Below, piece after piece: positions 20,540 through 31,033 of a DNA stretch of 38,934 nucleotides. The stretch covers positions 1-38,934 of the forward strand of contig QIKT01000197.1 in NCBI GenBank assembly GCA_003233095.1. The letters are read 5' to 3'. The stretch comes from Oceanospirillales bacterium. GTDB lineage: Bacteria; Pseudomonadota; Gammaproteobacteria; Xanthomonadales; SZUA-38. Position 1 is the first letter of the stretch; each line of letters opens with the position of its first letter. The notes below the pieces were generated by a model that saw nothing but the letters and a program-made list of their open reading frames with translations, ran no database searches and had not been told where the DNA came from. The position numbers were made by a program, and so were the translations under genes.

Positions 20540-21751
20540 TCAGTGATTCACGTTTGGCTTGGGGCCTCGAATCAAGTTCCAGAAACCATTGAGCAGACGT
20601 CTCAGATAAAACCAGGGCAGGGTGATTCGATGGCGGATGCGATAGCGTTGGATCATGTAACGAGCCGGTGGCAGCATCAATTCCAATAGAAAGGCCAGCC
20701 GATCTGGCCATGACTGGACGGACAAGTCCTGTTTCAGTGCTTGCCATCCTCCGACCTCAACGGCGATCTGGTCTCCCGCCGCAACGGCCTGCACGAGTTG
20801 CTGGCGTTGATCAGCATCGATCAGCGGATCGAACCAGCACAGCATGGCATCGGCTTCGTGAAGCAGGGCCTCAGCCAGGCCATGCTCTGAAAACAGCTTG
20901 AGACACTGACTCTGCTGGGTACTGTCGAATTGCTGCCAGATCAGCCACAGATCAATCCACCAGATCATTCGGATGTCCTCATGATGATGGCTGACCCTGT
21001 GGATGACCGCATGGATCATGGCCAGTTCTGGAGGCAGGCAATGGGCTGTTTGAGCCGCTGCTGCAGCGTCAAACAGTGTCTGCTCATTGAGACTCGCAGC
21101 GTACACCTTGCGGTTGGAGACTGACCAGTGAAGATCGACGGCAAGATGACAGCTGCTCGAAAGCGTTCGACCATATTGCTGTTCGGAAAAAACCAGGTCA
21201 GCACCGGTAGACAGGGTTCTGAAGTAGCCACAGCGCTCGAGTAAGGCCATGGCCCTGTCTCGATGGTCGCGACGGACCAGCACATCCACGTCGCCTCTCA
21301 TCCGAAGTCGCGATGCCGGGTACAGCCAGCGCCCCAGTGCCTCGCCCTTGAGCAGTATCCAGTCGATCGATGCCTCGTCAAATTGACGACTCAGGTCGAC
21401 AAATGCCTGTTGTTGCATCAACCATTGAGCCGTGTACACACGGGCTGATTCGGCCACCGGTTTTTGCTGCAGTTCCGAGAGCTGAATCAAGCCTTGTAGT
21501 GACCATTCATGAACCATCAGCGTGATACCATGAAGATCCAGAAATTCGAGCAGATTGTCGCGGTCATTAGAGACTTGACTGTCGATGCACGACTGAACGG
21601 CAGAAATCAAGGACTTATCTGCCCAAATTGTTGAATTTTTGGTAAAATTGTCCAAGAGTGCTTTGATTTCAAACCATTCAGACAACATACTAGCAGTATC
21701 AGTCAGGGAGTCGGCAGAAATGCGCAGTAAACGGCAAGACGGGACGGTCAT
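20540..21751 (-). CDS. nucleotidyltransferase family protein (NTP_transf_5-like) of the lasso cluster
   Basis: 'SIDWILLKGEALGRWLYPASRLRMRGDVDVLVRRDHRDRAMALLERCGYF'. The ORF extends to 21868, but that start would overlap the divergent CDS; Mets at 21751 and 21688 are more plausible. Confidence 0.85.
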   Translation of the reverse strand: MTVPSCRLLRISADSLTDTASMLSEWFEIKALLDNFTKNSTIWADKSLISAVQSCIDSQVSNDRDNLLEFLDLHGITLMVHEWSLQGLIQLSELQQKPVAESARVYTAQWLMQQQAFVDLSRQFDEASIDWILLKGEALGRWLYPASRLRMRGDVDVLVRRDHRDRAMALLERCGYFRTLSTGADLVFSEQQYGRTLSSSCHLAVDLHWSVSNRKVYAASLNEQTLFDAAAAAQTAHCLPPELAMIHAVIHRVSHHHEDIRMIWWIDLWLIWQQFDSTQQSQCLKLFSEHGLAEALLHEADAMLCWFDPLIDADQRQQLVQAVAAGDQIAVEVGGWQALKQDLSVQSWPDRLAFLLELMLPPARYMIQRYRIRHRITLPWFYLRRLLNGFWNLIRGPKPNVNH

Positions 21752-23549
21752 GATTCTACGTACAATTTTGTTTGCAGCGCTGTTCAGTGCGGCAACCTCG
21801 GGCATGTCGGCAGAAATCAGGGAAGATATCTCTGACGCCAAGCAGGACGATGTGTCGGCTCGCGACATTACACGTCAACTCGTCGACCGCGGCGAACATC
21901 CTGCCAACGTCGCTCAGGCCGTGTCCGAAATCTACGGCAGCTGCGACGACATTGCCAGCAGCGTTTCAGAAGCTGTCGAAGGCCGCCGGGAATATCTTGA
22001 ATCGGTCGTTTCCTCGGTCTCTGCATTGGGTGAATGCGGTTGCAGTGCAGATTCATTATGGTCACGTACCCGACTGGAGTCGCGACTCAGGTTGCCCTCA
22101 ACCAGACTGCTGGTAGAACTTGATCCGAGCATGGCCTGTGCGGCGGTGGCCGCTGAATCGGCCAGTTACCACTTTGCTGAAGATTCCGGCCTGATTCTTG
22201 AGGCGGCCATGCAAGCGCGTCAACCTCAGTCCATTCCCTACGACTCTTTCGGAACCTTGACCAAGGGCAATCAGGCACCAGCACAAGCTTACAAACGCCA
22301 GTCCTTCTATTGCAGTAACGATCGTGATTTGTCGGATGAATTTGAACAGCAGGATCGATGGATGGCATTTTCTCCGGGTTCTCTGCCGCAGGCTGACTGG
22401 ACGCCGGATTGCGATGAGGATGACGAATATGAATCTGAGGATCGCGATGGAACTGATACCCTTCTGATTACCGAAGTGGCTATGCCGGGTAGCGGCGGTT
22501 CCTACGTAGCACTGTATAACGGCACCGATCAGCCTCAGGATCTCAAGCAGTCCGGTATCAGCTTGTCGGTCTTCTTCAATGGCGCGGCCAAGCCTGGATT
22601 GGTGGTTCCTCTGGAGGGTGTGATCCCGTCTCGAGGCCATTTTGTGGTCGGTGGATCACGCTTTGACGAAAATCAGATTGATCAGGTCGAAAGCGGTTTC
22701 AAGCTCTCACCGAACGACAGTGTCGCGATTACGCCTCCGGTGGTCAGCTATAACTGTGACGGCATTCGATCGGTGTTCGGAGGAGCGCTTCGTGGTGCCG
22801 TGCAGATCGACGATGCTGATGAAAACAGCCATCTTGTGATTCATCCGCGCGAATTGGTCAAGAACAAGGTCGCCCGACAGTTTGGTGCTCTGCAGGGCAA
22901 GACGCCAGGCTACGTGGCCGATGCAGTCGGTCAGGTGCCTCTGGATGAGGACGATCTACCGATTGCGCTGCTCGACAACGCGCTGACTCGACAGACCAAT
23001 CAATGTCAGCCAGACAGCAATGAAACCGATACCTTTGCCGGCAGTTCGAACTGGACCAGCACTGCAGGTGCCAGTCTGGGGAAACCTAACAATCAATGCC
23101 GTAGCAACTGGCATGACGGGGTTCTGATTTCGGAGCTGGCCAACGGTGAAGATCAGCAAGATGCCGTCGAAATCTACAACGGTGGTCAAGGGACAATCGA
23201 TCTCGGTGAGGAAGGCTACTTCCTGGAGATTTATCGTGGTGGCAATGAGCAGCCTGATGAAATTGTCACGCTCGAGGGGAAAATCTCACCTGAGCAGATT
23301 TTCCTCATCGCCAATAATGATGTGGATGACAGCATCCAGGATCTTGCCGATCAATTGACTGACGAAATTGTCCTCGATGATGCGACAGCGGTGTTGCTGG
23401 TTCGTCAGCTGACACCCGGTGGTCGCCAGTGTCGCAATTCCATTGCCGGTCTGCTGACGCTCGAGAACGTCCCGAATGTAGTTTATGTGCCGGGGCCTGA
23501 TCGAACACCCGAGCCTCCCAGAGTCGATCCGATCGCCAGCCCGAATTGA
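21750..23549 (+). CDS. exported lamin-tail-domain (LTD) protein
   Basis: From internal Met: signal peptide 'MILRTILFAALFSAATSGMSA'. Two LTD-like segments, 'LLITEVAMPGSGGSYVALYNGTDQPQDL' and 'VLISELANGEDQQDAVEIYNGGQGTIDLGEEGYFLEIYRGG'. Confidence 0.75.
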   Translation: MILRTILFAALFSAATSGMSAEIREDISDAKQDDVSARDITRQLVDRGEHPANVAQAVSEIYGSCDDIASSVSEAVEGRREYLESVVSSVSALGECGCSADSLWSRTRLESRLRLPSTRLLVELDPSMACAAVAAESASYHFAEDSGLILEAAMQARQPQSIPYDSFGTLTKGNQAPAQAYKRQSFYCSNDRDLSDEFEQQDRWMAFSPGSLPQADWTPDCDEDDEYESEDRDGTDTLLITEVAMPGSGGSYVALYNGTDQPQDLKQSGISLSVFFNGAAKPGLVVPLEGVIPSRGHFVVGGSRFDENQIDQVESGFKLSPNDSVAITPPVVSYNCDGIRSVFGGALRGAVQIDDADENSHLVIHPRELVKNKVARQFGALQGKTPGYVADAVGQVPLDEDDLPIALLDNALTRQTNQCQPDSNETDTFAGSSNWTSTAGASLGKPNNQCRSNWHDGVLISELANGEDQQDAVEIYNGGQGTIDLGEEGYFLEIYRGGNEQPDEIVTLEGKISPEQIFLIANNDVDDSIQDLADQLTDEIVLDDATAVLLVRQLTPGGRQCRNSIAGLLTLENVPNVVYVPGPDRTPEPPRVDPIASPN

Positions 23550-23619
23550 GTCGACAGGCTAGTCTGATACGTTGATAGACGGCATAATTCGCCACTGAAT
23601 TCAATTCGGAAACCCATTA

Positions 23620-24975
23620 ATGCGAGTGACTATCTTTGGTACCGGCTATGTCGGACTGGTGACTGGTGCCTGCTTGTCCAACATGGGCAATCAGGTGTTG
23701 TGCATGGACCTGGATCAGACCAAAATTGATGGCCTGAAGCAGGGCGTCATTCCGATCTACGAGCCCGGACTGGATGCGATCGTTCAGGAAACCACTCAAT
23801 CTGGCCACCTCAGATTCACCACTGACGCCGAGGAAGCAGTCGCCTTTGGCGAGATTCAGTTGATCGCAGTGGGTACTCCGCCCGATGAAGATGGCAGTGC
23901 CGATCTTCAACATGTGCTGGCGGTGGCAAACACCATTGGCGAATTGATGAGCGACGACAAGATCGTTGTCGACAAGTCGACTGTGCCGGTCGGCACAGCG
24001 GATCGTGTCCAGCAGACCATTCAAGCTCAGTTGGACAAGCGCGCAGTGAGGGCACATGCTGCGGTGGTCTCAAACCCAGAATTTCTCAAGGAAGGCGCTG
24101 CGGTTGACGACTGTATGCGACCAGATCGAATTATTCTGGGCTCTGATGATGAAGACGCTATTGCGGTCATGAAGGCATTGTATGCGCCGTTCAATCGCAA
24201 TCATGACAAGATCATTGTCATGGATGTTCGATCGGCCGAGCTGACCAAATACGCCGCCAATGCGATGCTTGCAACCAAGATCAGCTTCATGAATGACATG
24301 GCCAACCTGGCCGAGCGAGTGGGTGCTGATATCGAACTGGTTCGCCAGGGCATCGGATCAGATCCTCGAATCGGTTTTTCTTTCATCTATCCGGGCTGCG
24401 GCTATGGCGGCTCCTGTTTCCCCAAAGACGTCAAGGCACTGGTGCGCACGGCTGGTCAGCATGATTACAACATGCGAGTGCTGGATGCCGTCGAGGCCGT
24501 CAATCAGGATCAGAAACATCGACTGTTCGAGCGGATCACGGAGTTTTATCGCGGTTTAGAGCTGTCGAGCAAGACCTTCGCTATCTGGGGGTTATCGTTC
24601 AAGCCCAATACCGACGATATGCGAGATGCGACCAGTATCGAGCTGGTTCGAGCACTCTGTGATGCAGGTGCCAGGGTGTGCGTGTTTGACCCGGAGGCCA
24701 TGGACGAAGCCCGGCATGAATTCTCTGATCTTGACTCTGTGATTTACGCCGAATCCGCTCAGGATGCGGTGTCGGGAGCGGATGCTCTTGCGGTGGTTAC
24801 CGAGTGGAAGTCGTTCTGGAGTCCGGACTTCGAGTTACTGGCCAAGACCCTGACTGATCGCGTCATCTTTGACGGTCGCAATATCTACGATCCAGACGTG
24901 GTTGCCGAGGCAGGCATTGCCTATTACGGGATTGGACGCGGGCTGTCTGTCTCGCGTCCAGTGATGTCTAGCTGA
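23620..24975 (+). CDS. ugd: UDP-glucose 6-dehydrogenase
   Basis: '[32 protein letters not shown]', catalytic '[20 protein letters not shown]', '[18 protein letters not shown]'. Confidence 0.97.
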   Translation: MRVTIFGTGYVGLVTGACLSNMGNQVLCMDLDQTKIDGLKQGVIPIYEPGLDAIVQETTQSGHLRFTTDAEEAVAFGEIQLIAVGTPPDEDGSADLQHVLAVANTIGELMSDDKIVVDKSTVPVGTADRVQQTIQAQLDKRAVRAHAAVVSNPEFLKEGAAVDDCMRPDRIILGSDDEDAIAVMKALYAPFNRNHDKIIVMDVRSAELTKYAANAMLATKISFMNDMANLAERVGADIELVRQGIGSDPRIGFSFIYPGCGYGGSCFPKDVKALVRTAGQHDYNMRVLDAVEAVNQDQKHRLFERITEFYRGLELSSKTFAIWGLSFKPNTDDMRDATSIELVRALCDAGARVCVFDPEAMDEARHEFSDLDSVIYAESAQDAVSGADALAVVTEWKSFWSPDFELLAKTLTDRVIFDGRNIYDPDVVAEAGIAYYGIGRGLSVSRPVMSS

Positions 24976-25958
24976 TGCGCTCGACACTTGAACCGCTGCG
25001 TACACTGGTGACCGGCGGCGCCGGCTTCCTGGGCTCATATCTGTGTGATGCGTTGCTCGCCAAGGGTCACGATGTGGTCTGCGTCGACAATCTGTTTACC
25101 GGAAGCAAGCGAAATATTGTTCATTTGCTCAATCATGAGCGATTCGAATTCATCCGTCATGATGTGACCTTTCCGCTCTATCTGGAAGTAGATGAAATTT
25201 ACAATCTGGCCTGCCCAGCGTCGCCCGTCCACTACCAGCACGATCCGGTCCAGACGACCAAGACCAGCGTGCATGGCGCAATCAACCTGCTGGGTCTTGC
25301 CAAGCGCCTGAACGTACCCATCTTTCAGGCGTCCACGTCTGAAGTGTATGGCGATCCGGCGATCCACCCACAGATCGAGTCCTATTGGGGCAACGTCAAC
25401 CCGATCGGCCCTCGATCCTGCTATGACGAGGGCAAGCGCTGCGCTGAGACCTTGTTCTTCGACTATCACCGTCAGCATCAGCTACAGATCAAGGTGGCCA
25501 GAATTTTCAACACCTATGGTCCGCGCATGCATCCCGACGATGGCCGAGTGGTCTCCAACTTCATTGTTCAGGCGCTTCGCGGAATCGATATCACCATCTA
25601 CGGCGATGGCAGCCAGACTCGTTCCTTCTGCTACGTCAGCGACATGATTGCTGCGTTCACAGCACTGATGGCCACTGATGCTAGCGTCACCGGTCCTGTC
25701 AACGTGGGTAACCCGGGAGAGTTCAGCATTCTTCAGCTGGCTGAGCAGGTGATCGAACTGACCGGCTCCTCGTCGAAAATCGTGCACAAGCCCTTGCCAG
25801 TGGATGATCCGGTGCAGCGCCAACCGGATATCAGCCTGGCACAACAAGTTCTGAACTGGCAGCCCGAAGTCCCTCTGAAAGAAGGGCTGATCGAGACGAT
25901 CGCCTATTTCGATTCCTTGTTGTCCGGTTCAGACTCTGTAGAGAACGGCCAGGAATAA
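24975..25958 (+). CDS. NAD-dependent epimerase/dehydratase, probable UDP-glucuronate decarboxylase
   Basis: '[38 protein letters not shown]', '[38 protein letters not shown]', 'STSEVYGDP', '[23 protein letters not shown]'. TGATG overlap with ugd. Confidence 0.93.
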   Translation: MRSTLEPLRTLVTGGAGFLGSYLCDALLAKGHDVVCVDNLFTGSKRNIVHLLNHERFEFIRHDVTFPLYLEVDEIYNLACPASPVHYQHDPVQTTKTSVHGAINLLGLAKRLNVPIFQASTSEVYGDPAIHPQIESYWGNVNPIGPRSCYDEGKRCAETLFFDYHRQHQLQIKVARIFNTYGPRMHPDDGRVVSNFIVQALRGIDITIYGDGSQTRSFCYVSDMIAAFTALMATDASVTGPVNVGNPGEFSILQLAEQVIELTGSSSKIVHKPLPVDDPVQRQPDISLAQQVLNWQPEVPLKEGLIETIAYFDSLLSGSDSVENGQE

Positions 25959-27004
25959 ACGCTGGCCTCACGGTTACCGAGGCTGAGACGATCGATCAGG
26001 ATTGTCATGGGCTGTGCATGACGCATCAGCGTTAGCTTGACAGTCTCACCCGCGTCAGTCCGACTCAGGCGCTCCAGTAGCTGGTAGGGTGTGCTCACCG
26101 GTTCGCCATCGACAGTCATCACCACATCACCGGCTTTCAGGGGACTCTGGTTTCGCTCTGAGGACAGTACCAGTACGCCATCTGTGGTATGAAAATATGC
26201 CGCCAGGCCCTCATTCAGAGCCTTCAATTCAAGGCCGGTAACAGGTCGCACGAAACGGAAGGTGTCTGGAAACGGACTGCCTCGGCCACCCGAACTTCGC
26301 AGCACATCAATATTCATCGGTTCGAAACGGCTCAACAAACCTTCAAGTTGCTTAAGGGACTCGTCGGGGACAACATTGAAGCCGGAGGCAAAACTGTCAG
26401 TTTCAGGACGATACACCAGCGGCCGTATCTTTCCATCCAGCAAGCCGACGCTCGGCGTCATCAGGGTCAGTGTCACGAGGGTGTTCATGGGTTCATTGTC
26501 GCGGACGAAATCCAGTTCGCATTGATCTCCGGATTCAGACTGCGCCATGGTCTCGAACAGCGTCGAAATACCGGTCAATGAGGTCAGCGGTGTTCCGTTG
26601 ATCGCAGTGAGCCGATCTCCGACCTGCAGCCCAGCCTGATCGGCAGGCCCGTCCGCTGTCACAGCGGCCAGTCGGATACCTTTTGCATCACTCGCTGGAG
26701 AGAGCACTACTCCCAGCATGGGCCGCTGAGTGTTCAATGAACTGGGGAAAAGCCGGGACGTAAGCGGTTCAACGCGACCCGAGCCGGATAATGGCGACCG
26801 TGATGATTGTTGCTGCGTCTGTTGAATCACCCGCATTGCTTCTTGAGTCGCCCGTAGCTCCCGTTCCAATTGGTCGACGGTTTGCTGGAGTGCATTCAGG
26901 TCAGTTGACTCATCAGCCCATGTCACACTGCTCGATAGCAGCGCAGCGATCAGGATCAACCGCATAGCGTCATGCAGCACTTGTAAAGAGTATCGTGTGA
27001 TCAT
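25904..27004 (-). CDS. exported PDZ domain protein
   Basis: Signal peptide. PDZ-like segments '[45 protein letters not shown]' and '[42 protein letters not shown]'. No protease catalytic domain visible. Confidence 0.85.
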   Translation of the reverse strand: MITRYSLQVLHDAMRLILIAALLSSSVTWADESTDLNALQQTVDQLERELRATQEAMRVIQQTQQQSSRSPLSGSGRVEPLTSRLFPSSLNTQRPMLGVVLSPASDAKGIRLAAVTADGPADQAGLQVGDRLTAINGTPLTSLTGISTLFETMAQSESGDQCELDFVRDNEPMNTLVTLTLMTPSVGLLDGKIRPLVYRPETDSFASGFNVVPDESLKQLEGLLSRFEPMNIDVLRSSGGRGSPFPDTFRFVRPVTGLELKALNEGLAAYFHTTDGVLVLSSERNQSPLKAGDVVMTVDGEPVSTPYQLLERLSRTDAGETVKLTLMRHAQPMTILIDRLSLGNREASVYSWPFSTESEPDNKESK

Positions 27005-27016
27005 CGAGAGTGTCTC

Positions 27017-27556
27017 CTAAAGTTCGTAATAAGACGGTTCATTCGAGCCAGAGATTGACACTGTGTCAGTGACATTCTCGCTGAGATTGGCGGCCGCAGC
27101 TTGTGCCTGCAAGTTCAGCAGATCCAGCAGTGTGGCCGCTCTATGCTGCTCAAGGATGAGTCGATCCTCATCACGCGTGGCCTGCAGCAAGGTTTGACCG
27201 ATCGTTTCAAGCTGCTGCTGCAAGTGGTTCTCGATCAGCAAATCTTCGATCCGATAGAGCGATTCCGGCGCGACCAGCGCGTCAATCTGTACGACCAGTT
27301 TTTGGTTATAGCCTTGCCAGCGATCAATGGCTGCGGCATGGCTGTCCTTGGGCTTGAGTGTCATCATCAGAAGCAAACCTGCAGCAACACAGACAGAAGC
27401 CGCCATGGCCAGTCGCATCGTCCAGGGCTGTCTTGGTCTGCCTTGGTTGGGCTGTGGGGTGTTCAGTTGCAGTTGAATGTCTTGCCACAGCTGCTCGGGC
27501 GGCGACTGCCAGTCATTCTCTGCATAGCGGGGTCCATCACAAAGGGGTCGGTTCAT
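27017..27556 (-). CDS. anti-sigma-factor-like single-pass membrane protein
   Basis: 179 aa; basic N-terminal segment, one transmembrane helix 'LAMAASVCVAAGLLLMMTL', C-terminal helical domain. Sits between the ECF sigma and PDZ genes. Confidence 0.55.
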   Translation of the reverse strand: MNRPLCDGPRYAENDWQSPPEQLWQDIQLQLNTPQPNQGRPRQPWTMRLAMAASVCVAAGLLLMMTLKPKDSHAAAIDRWQGYNQKLVVQIDALVAPESLYRIEDLLIENHLQQQLETIGQTLLQATRDEDRLILEQHRAATLLDLLNLQAQAAAANLSENVTDTVSISGSNEPSYYEL

Positions 27557-27557
27557 G

Positions 27558-28169
27558 TCAATACTCTGTCATCAGTTCGTGGCTGCTCTGTCCGTCCTGC
27601 AAGAGTCGTGATTCCAGAGACTCTCGCATGCGTTGTCGAGCGCGTAGCAGGGTGGTTTTCGAAAAGCTCAGGCTCCGATTGAACTGCGTGGCAATGTCCT
27701 GATGGGGGATTCCTTCAACATCATGCATCCAGACGACTGTTCGAGCGGTGGGTCCGAGTGTCTGATAGGCCAACAGGAGCTCAGACTGGCGAGACTCGGT
27801 GAGTTCGACAGATGGCTGTGGATCGACATGGTATTCAGCAAGACTCTGGCTGCTGCTGTCCATCCGCTGCATGTCTCGCTGACGCACACGCAGGCGGTCC
27901 AGAATCGTGTTCAGGGCAATCCGACGGACCCAGGCCCAGAAGGGGGACTTGCCGAGAAATTGATGTGACTGCTCAAATACCTTGATAAAGGTGTCTTGTG
28001 TGCAATCCATGGCATCGGATCGCGACTGGGTCATTCGCAACGCCATCGTGAAGATACGGGTGCAATAGGCGTGATAAATCTGCTCTCGAGCCTTCGAATC
28101 GCCTTGTCGCAGGCGTCGGAGCAAGGACTCCTCTAGCGGAACATCAGACCAGTGTATCGGTGTTGTCAT
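27558..28169 (-). CDS. RNA polymerase sigma factor, ECF/sigma-70 family
   Basis: 'REQIYHAYCTRIFTMALRMTQSRSDAMDCTQDTFIKVFEQSHQFLGKSPFWAWVRRIALNTILDRLR' (region 2) and 'LGPTARTVVWMHDVEGIPHQDIATQFNRSLSFSKTTLLRARQRM' (region 4). Confidence 0.94.
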   Translation of the reverse strand: MTTPIHWSDVPLEESLLRRLRQGDSKAREQIYHAYCTRIFTMALRMTQSRSDAMDCTQDTFIKVFEQSHQFLGKSPFWAWVRRIALNTILDRLRVRQRDMQRMDSSSQSLAEYHVDPQPSVELTESRQSELLLAYQTLGPTARTVVWMHDVEGIPHQDIATQFNRSLSFSKTTLLRARQRMRESLESRLLQDGQSSHELMTEY

Positions 28170-28277
28170 GCTGTGAAGACGTCGCAGCGTCAGATAAGGT
28201 CACATCAATCGACCGCTGACTAGTCGACATGGTTCCTCGTGACACCTAGGCAGAGGCCTCGATGAACGGTGAAGTGC

Positions 28278-28727
28278 TCAAGAACTGATGACAGACAACC
28301 TCAGTGTTTCCAGCTCTCTCTGGCTGATGCCGATGGCGTTGGCCACTCGGTTGATCAGGTGACCTTCCAGCGTGTGCAGTTCACCATCTGCGTAGGCTGT
28401 TGCCCACAAATCAGAGATCAGTTTGAGTTTCTGGTCCTGTGTCGCATGGTCATTGATGAGGCTGGTGTAGATTCGAATCGATACCGAACATTCAGTCTCT
28501 TCGGTCACGCTCTGAATCAACTGCCGAGTCTCGTCCTGATTCAGCTTGAAGGAAGTGCGAATGGTGTCTGCCAGTGACTGGCGTTCTTCCTGCTTGATTT
28601 CGAAGTCGGCCCGGACCATTTCCATCAGCAGCGCGCCGGTGGCAAGACGCATCTGATGCTCGACGTCCTCAGGTAGAGCAGGGCGTTTGGCATCCAGTTT
28701 CGAGCGAATGAGTTCCCAGAGTTTCAA
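28278..28727 (-). CDS. TerB-like protein
   Basis: 149 aa; 'LLMEMVRADFEIKQEERQSLADTIRTSFKL...LISDLWATAYADGELHTLEGHLINRVANAIGIS' repeats typical of TerB-fold proteins. Confidence 0.85.
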   Translation of the reverse strand: MKLWELIRSKLDAKRPALPEDVEHQMRLATGALLMEMVRADFEIKQEERQSLADTIRTSFKLNQDETRQLIQSVTEETECSVSIRIYTSLINDHATQDQKLKLISDLWATAYADGELHTLEGHLINRVANAIGISQRELETLRLSVISS

Positions 28728-28796
28728 CGGTGTGATGCCGGTGCGAAGGTGGCGCCAAACTATCAGTCAGCGCCAGAACGGTCAACCGTTATGCGA

Positions 28797-30278
28797 TTAG
28801 CGTTTGCCTCTCAAGGCCCCGAGAATTCCACGTAACAGAGACTTTCCGAACGATTGAGCAGCACTGCGTGCGATCGAACCAGCGGCCTTTTCCCACTCTG
28901 ATTTACGAGCTCGCCCACTGCGTGTTCGAGTGCTGCTTCCAGAGCCTGATCGTGATGTTGGGGGTGGTTTGTCCTCGGCTTCTTGCTGAGCACGTCGTGC
29001 GGCTCGTGCCTGAAGCCTTTCATACGCCGAGTCGCGATCGATGGTGTGATCATAAACATCACTGATCGGGCTGTTGGCTCGAACAGCGGATCGTGTCGCT
29101 TCGTCTATGGGTCCCATGCGAGAGCGAGGTGGGCAAATCAGACAATGGTCGGCCATGCTCGGGATGCCCTTGCCAATCAGCGTCGAGACCAGGGCTTCGC
29201 CGACACCCATTGATGTCAGAGTGTCCCGAATATCGAGATCGGGATTTTGTACAAATGTTTCGGCTACCAGCCGAAGTGCTTTCTGGTCTTTCGGTGTGAA
29301 GGCACGCAAGGCATGCTGAACTCGATTGCCCAACTGGCCCAGAACCTCATCGGGGATGTCCTGAGGGTTCTGAGTGACAAAGTAGATGCCAACACCCTTG
29401 GAGCGAATCAGTCGAACCACTCGCTCAATCTGGTCCTGGAATGATGTGCTGGCATCATCAAACAACAGATGTGCTTCATCAAAGAAAAAGACCAGCTCTG
29501 GGGTGTCCTGGTCACCCACTTCAGGTAAATCTTCGAATAGTTCAGCCAGCAGCCAGAGTAGAAACGTCGAGTAGAGTCTCGGATTCTGGATTAACTCTCG
29601 GGCATCCAGCAGATTGATGATGCCGCGTCCATTCTCATCACGGCGCATCAGGTCCGACAAGGACAGTGCTGGTTCAGCGAACAGCTGGTCGCCACGGGCA
29701 TTTTTCAGAACCAGCAGCTTTCGCTGGATAGCACCAATGGATGCGGTGGTCACTCGTCCATACTCGATCGAAATCTGCTGTCGGTTTTTGCCGGTGAAAT
29801 TCAACAGTGCATGCAGATCCTTGTAATCGAGCAGCAACAGGCCCTCCTCATCAGCGACACTGAAGGCGACGTTGAGGACGCCTTCCTGAGTCTCGTTGAG
29901 GTTCAGCATGCGAGCTAACAGCTGCGGGCCGATCTCGGAGATGGTGGTTCTCAGAGGGTGTCCGGATTTCTGGTAGAGGTCCCAGAACACCACCGGCGAG
30001 GCTTCATGCCTGTAGTCGTTCAGTTCGAGAGTATCGACTCGCTTCTGAATGCCTTTTGAAGGATCAGAAGCCACTGCCAGCCCGGACAGATCGCCTTTCA
30101 CGTCGGCCAGAAAAACAGGCACACCCATTCGTGAGAAACCTTCCGCAAGCACTTGAAGTGTCACGGTTTTACCCGTTCCTGTTGCACCAGTTATCAAGCC
30201 GTGACGGTTGGCGTATTTGCCGAGTATGACGGCAGGAGAGTCTCCTGCGCCAAAAAAGAGTGACGGTTGTTCAGTCAT
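28797..30278 (-). CDS. HerA-like helicase/ATPase (DUF853, YjgR-like)
   Basis: 'KYANRHGLITGATGTGKTVTLQVLAEGFSRMGVPVFLADVKGDLSGLA', 'LPEVGDQDTPELVFFFDEAHLLFDDAS', 'GIYFVTQNPQDIPDEVLGQLGNRVQHALRAFTPKDQKAL'. Confidence 0.93.
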   Translation of the reverse strand: MTEQPSLFFGAGDSPAVILGKYANRHGLITGATGTGKTVTLQVLAEGFSRMGVPVFLADVKGDLSGLAVASDPSKGIQKRVDTLELNDYRHEASPVVFWDLYQKSGHPLRTTISEIGPQLLARMLNLNETQEGVLNVAFSVADEEGLLLLDYKDLHALLNFTGKNRQQISIEYGRVTTASIGAIQRKLLVLKNARGDQLFAEPALSLSDLMRRDENGRGIINLLDARELIQNPRLYSTFLLWLLAELFEDLPEVGDQDTPELVFFFDEAHLLFDDASTSFQDQIERVVRLIRSKGVGIYFVTQNPQDIPDEVLGQLGNRVQHALRAFTPKDQKALRLVAETFVQNPDLDIRDTLTSMGVGEALVSTLIGKGIPSMADHCLICPPRSRMGPIDEATRSAVRANSPISDVYDHTIDRDSAYERLQARAARRAQQEAEDKPPPTSRSGSGSSTRTRSGRARKSEWEKAAGSIARSAAQSFGKSLLRGILGALRGKR

Positions 30279-30322
30279 CTGATCCAGAGGTCCTTGTCTG
30301 CATTGTGGATGAGTCGCAAGGC

Positions 30323-30907
30323 TTATTTGAACAGGCTGCCCAGCAGACCGCCGCCTTTTTTCATCAGATCGCTCAGATCGACGTCGCCATCATTGTCGCT
30401 ATCCAGCAGGCTTTCGACGAGACCAAATCCGGCGCTTTTTTGCTTCAATTGAGTGCGTTCCTGATTGAGGATTGAATCAAGAGCATCAGGCTTCTGCTTG
30501 TTGACCTTGCCGACGGCGCCCATGACCAGTGGTCCAAGGGTGGCCATCAGCTTGGTGACCGTAGCCATGTCCAGACCTGAGTTACTGCTCAACTGGCGCT
30601 CAACGTTTTGTTGTCGGCCTGAGAACAGGTGCCCCAACAAGCGTTGGTCCCCATCACTGGGTCCCTTGTCAAAAAATTGACCCAGTTGATCCAGAACTGA
30701 TCCGTCGTGGTCTTTTTCGATTGCACGTCTCAAGCCTTCGGCCTGTTCGGGCTGTCGAGAGTTTTTCATGACCTGTCCAAGAATCATGGGCAATGCGACT
30801 TCGACGGCTGCACTGACTTGCCCTGAATCTGCACCCAGTCTGGCTGCCAACTTGCCCAGTTCGTTCCCTCCCAATTGGCTCTTCAGCAGATTGATAATGT
30901 CGCTCAT
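30323..30907 (-). CDS. DUF937 domain-containing protein
   Basis: 194 aa; 'ALPMILGQVMKNSRQPEQAEGLRRAIEKDHDGSVLDQLGQFF', 'LLDSDNDGDVDLSDLMKKGGGLLGSLF'. Confidence 0.88.
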   Translation of the reverse strand: MSDIINLLKSQLGGNELGKLAARLGADSGQVSAAVEVALPMILGQVMKNSRQPEQAEGLRRAIEKDHDGSVLDQLGQFFDKGPSDGDQRLLGHLFSGRQQNVERQLSSNSGLDMATVTKLMATLGPLVMGAVGKVNKQKPDALDSILNQERTQLKQKSAGFGLVESLLDSDNDGDVDLSDLMKKGGGLLGSLFK

Positions 30908-31033
30908 GACGTCTCCCCGTTAATTGATGGGCACATTATGCCTTAATCTATGCAACTGGATGCACAGACAGTCGCTGCAGACACGATTGTTTTCAATTAT
31001 GATGCCGATGAGACTCTCATCGGGAACGAGACT

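Noticed and set aside
21752-21868. Longest NTase start at 21868
   Set aside because: Overlaps the signal peptide coding region of the divergent LTD protein; downstream Mets fit better.
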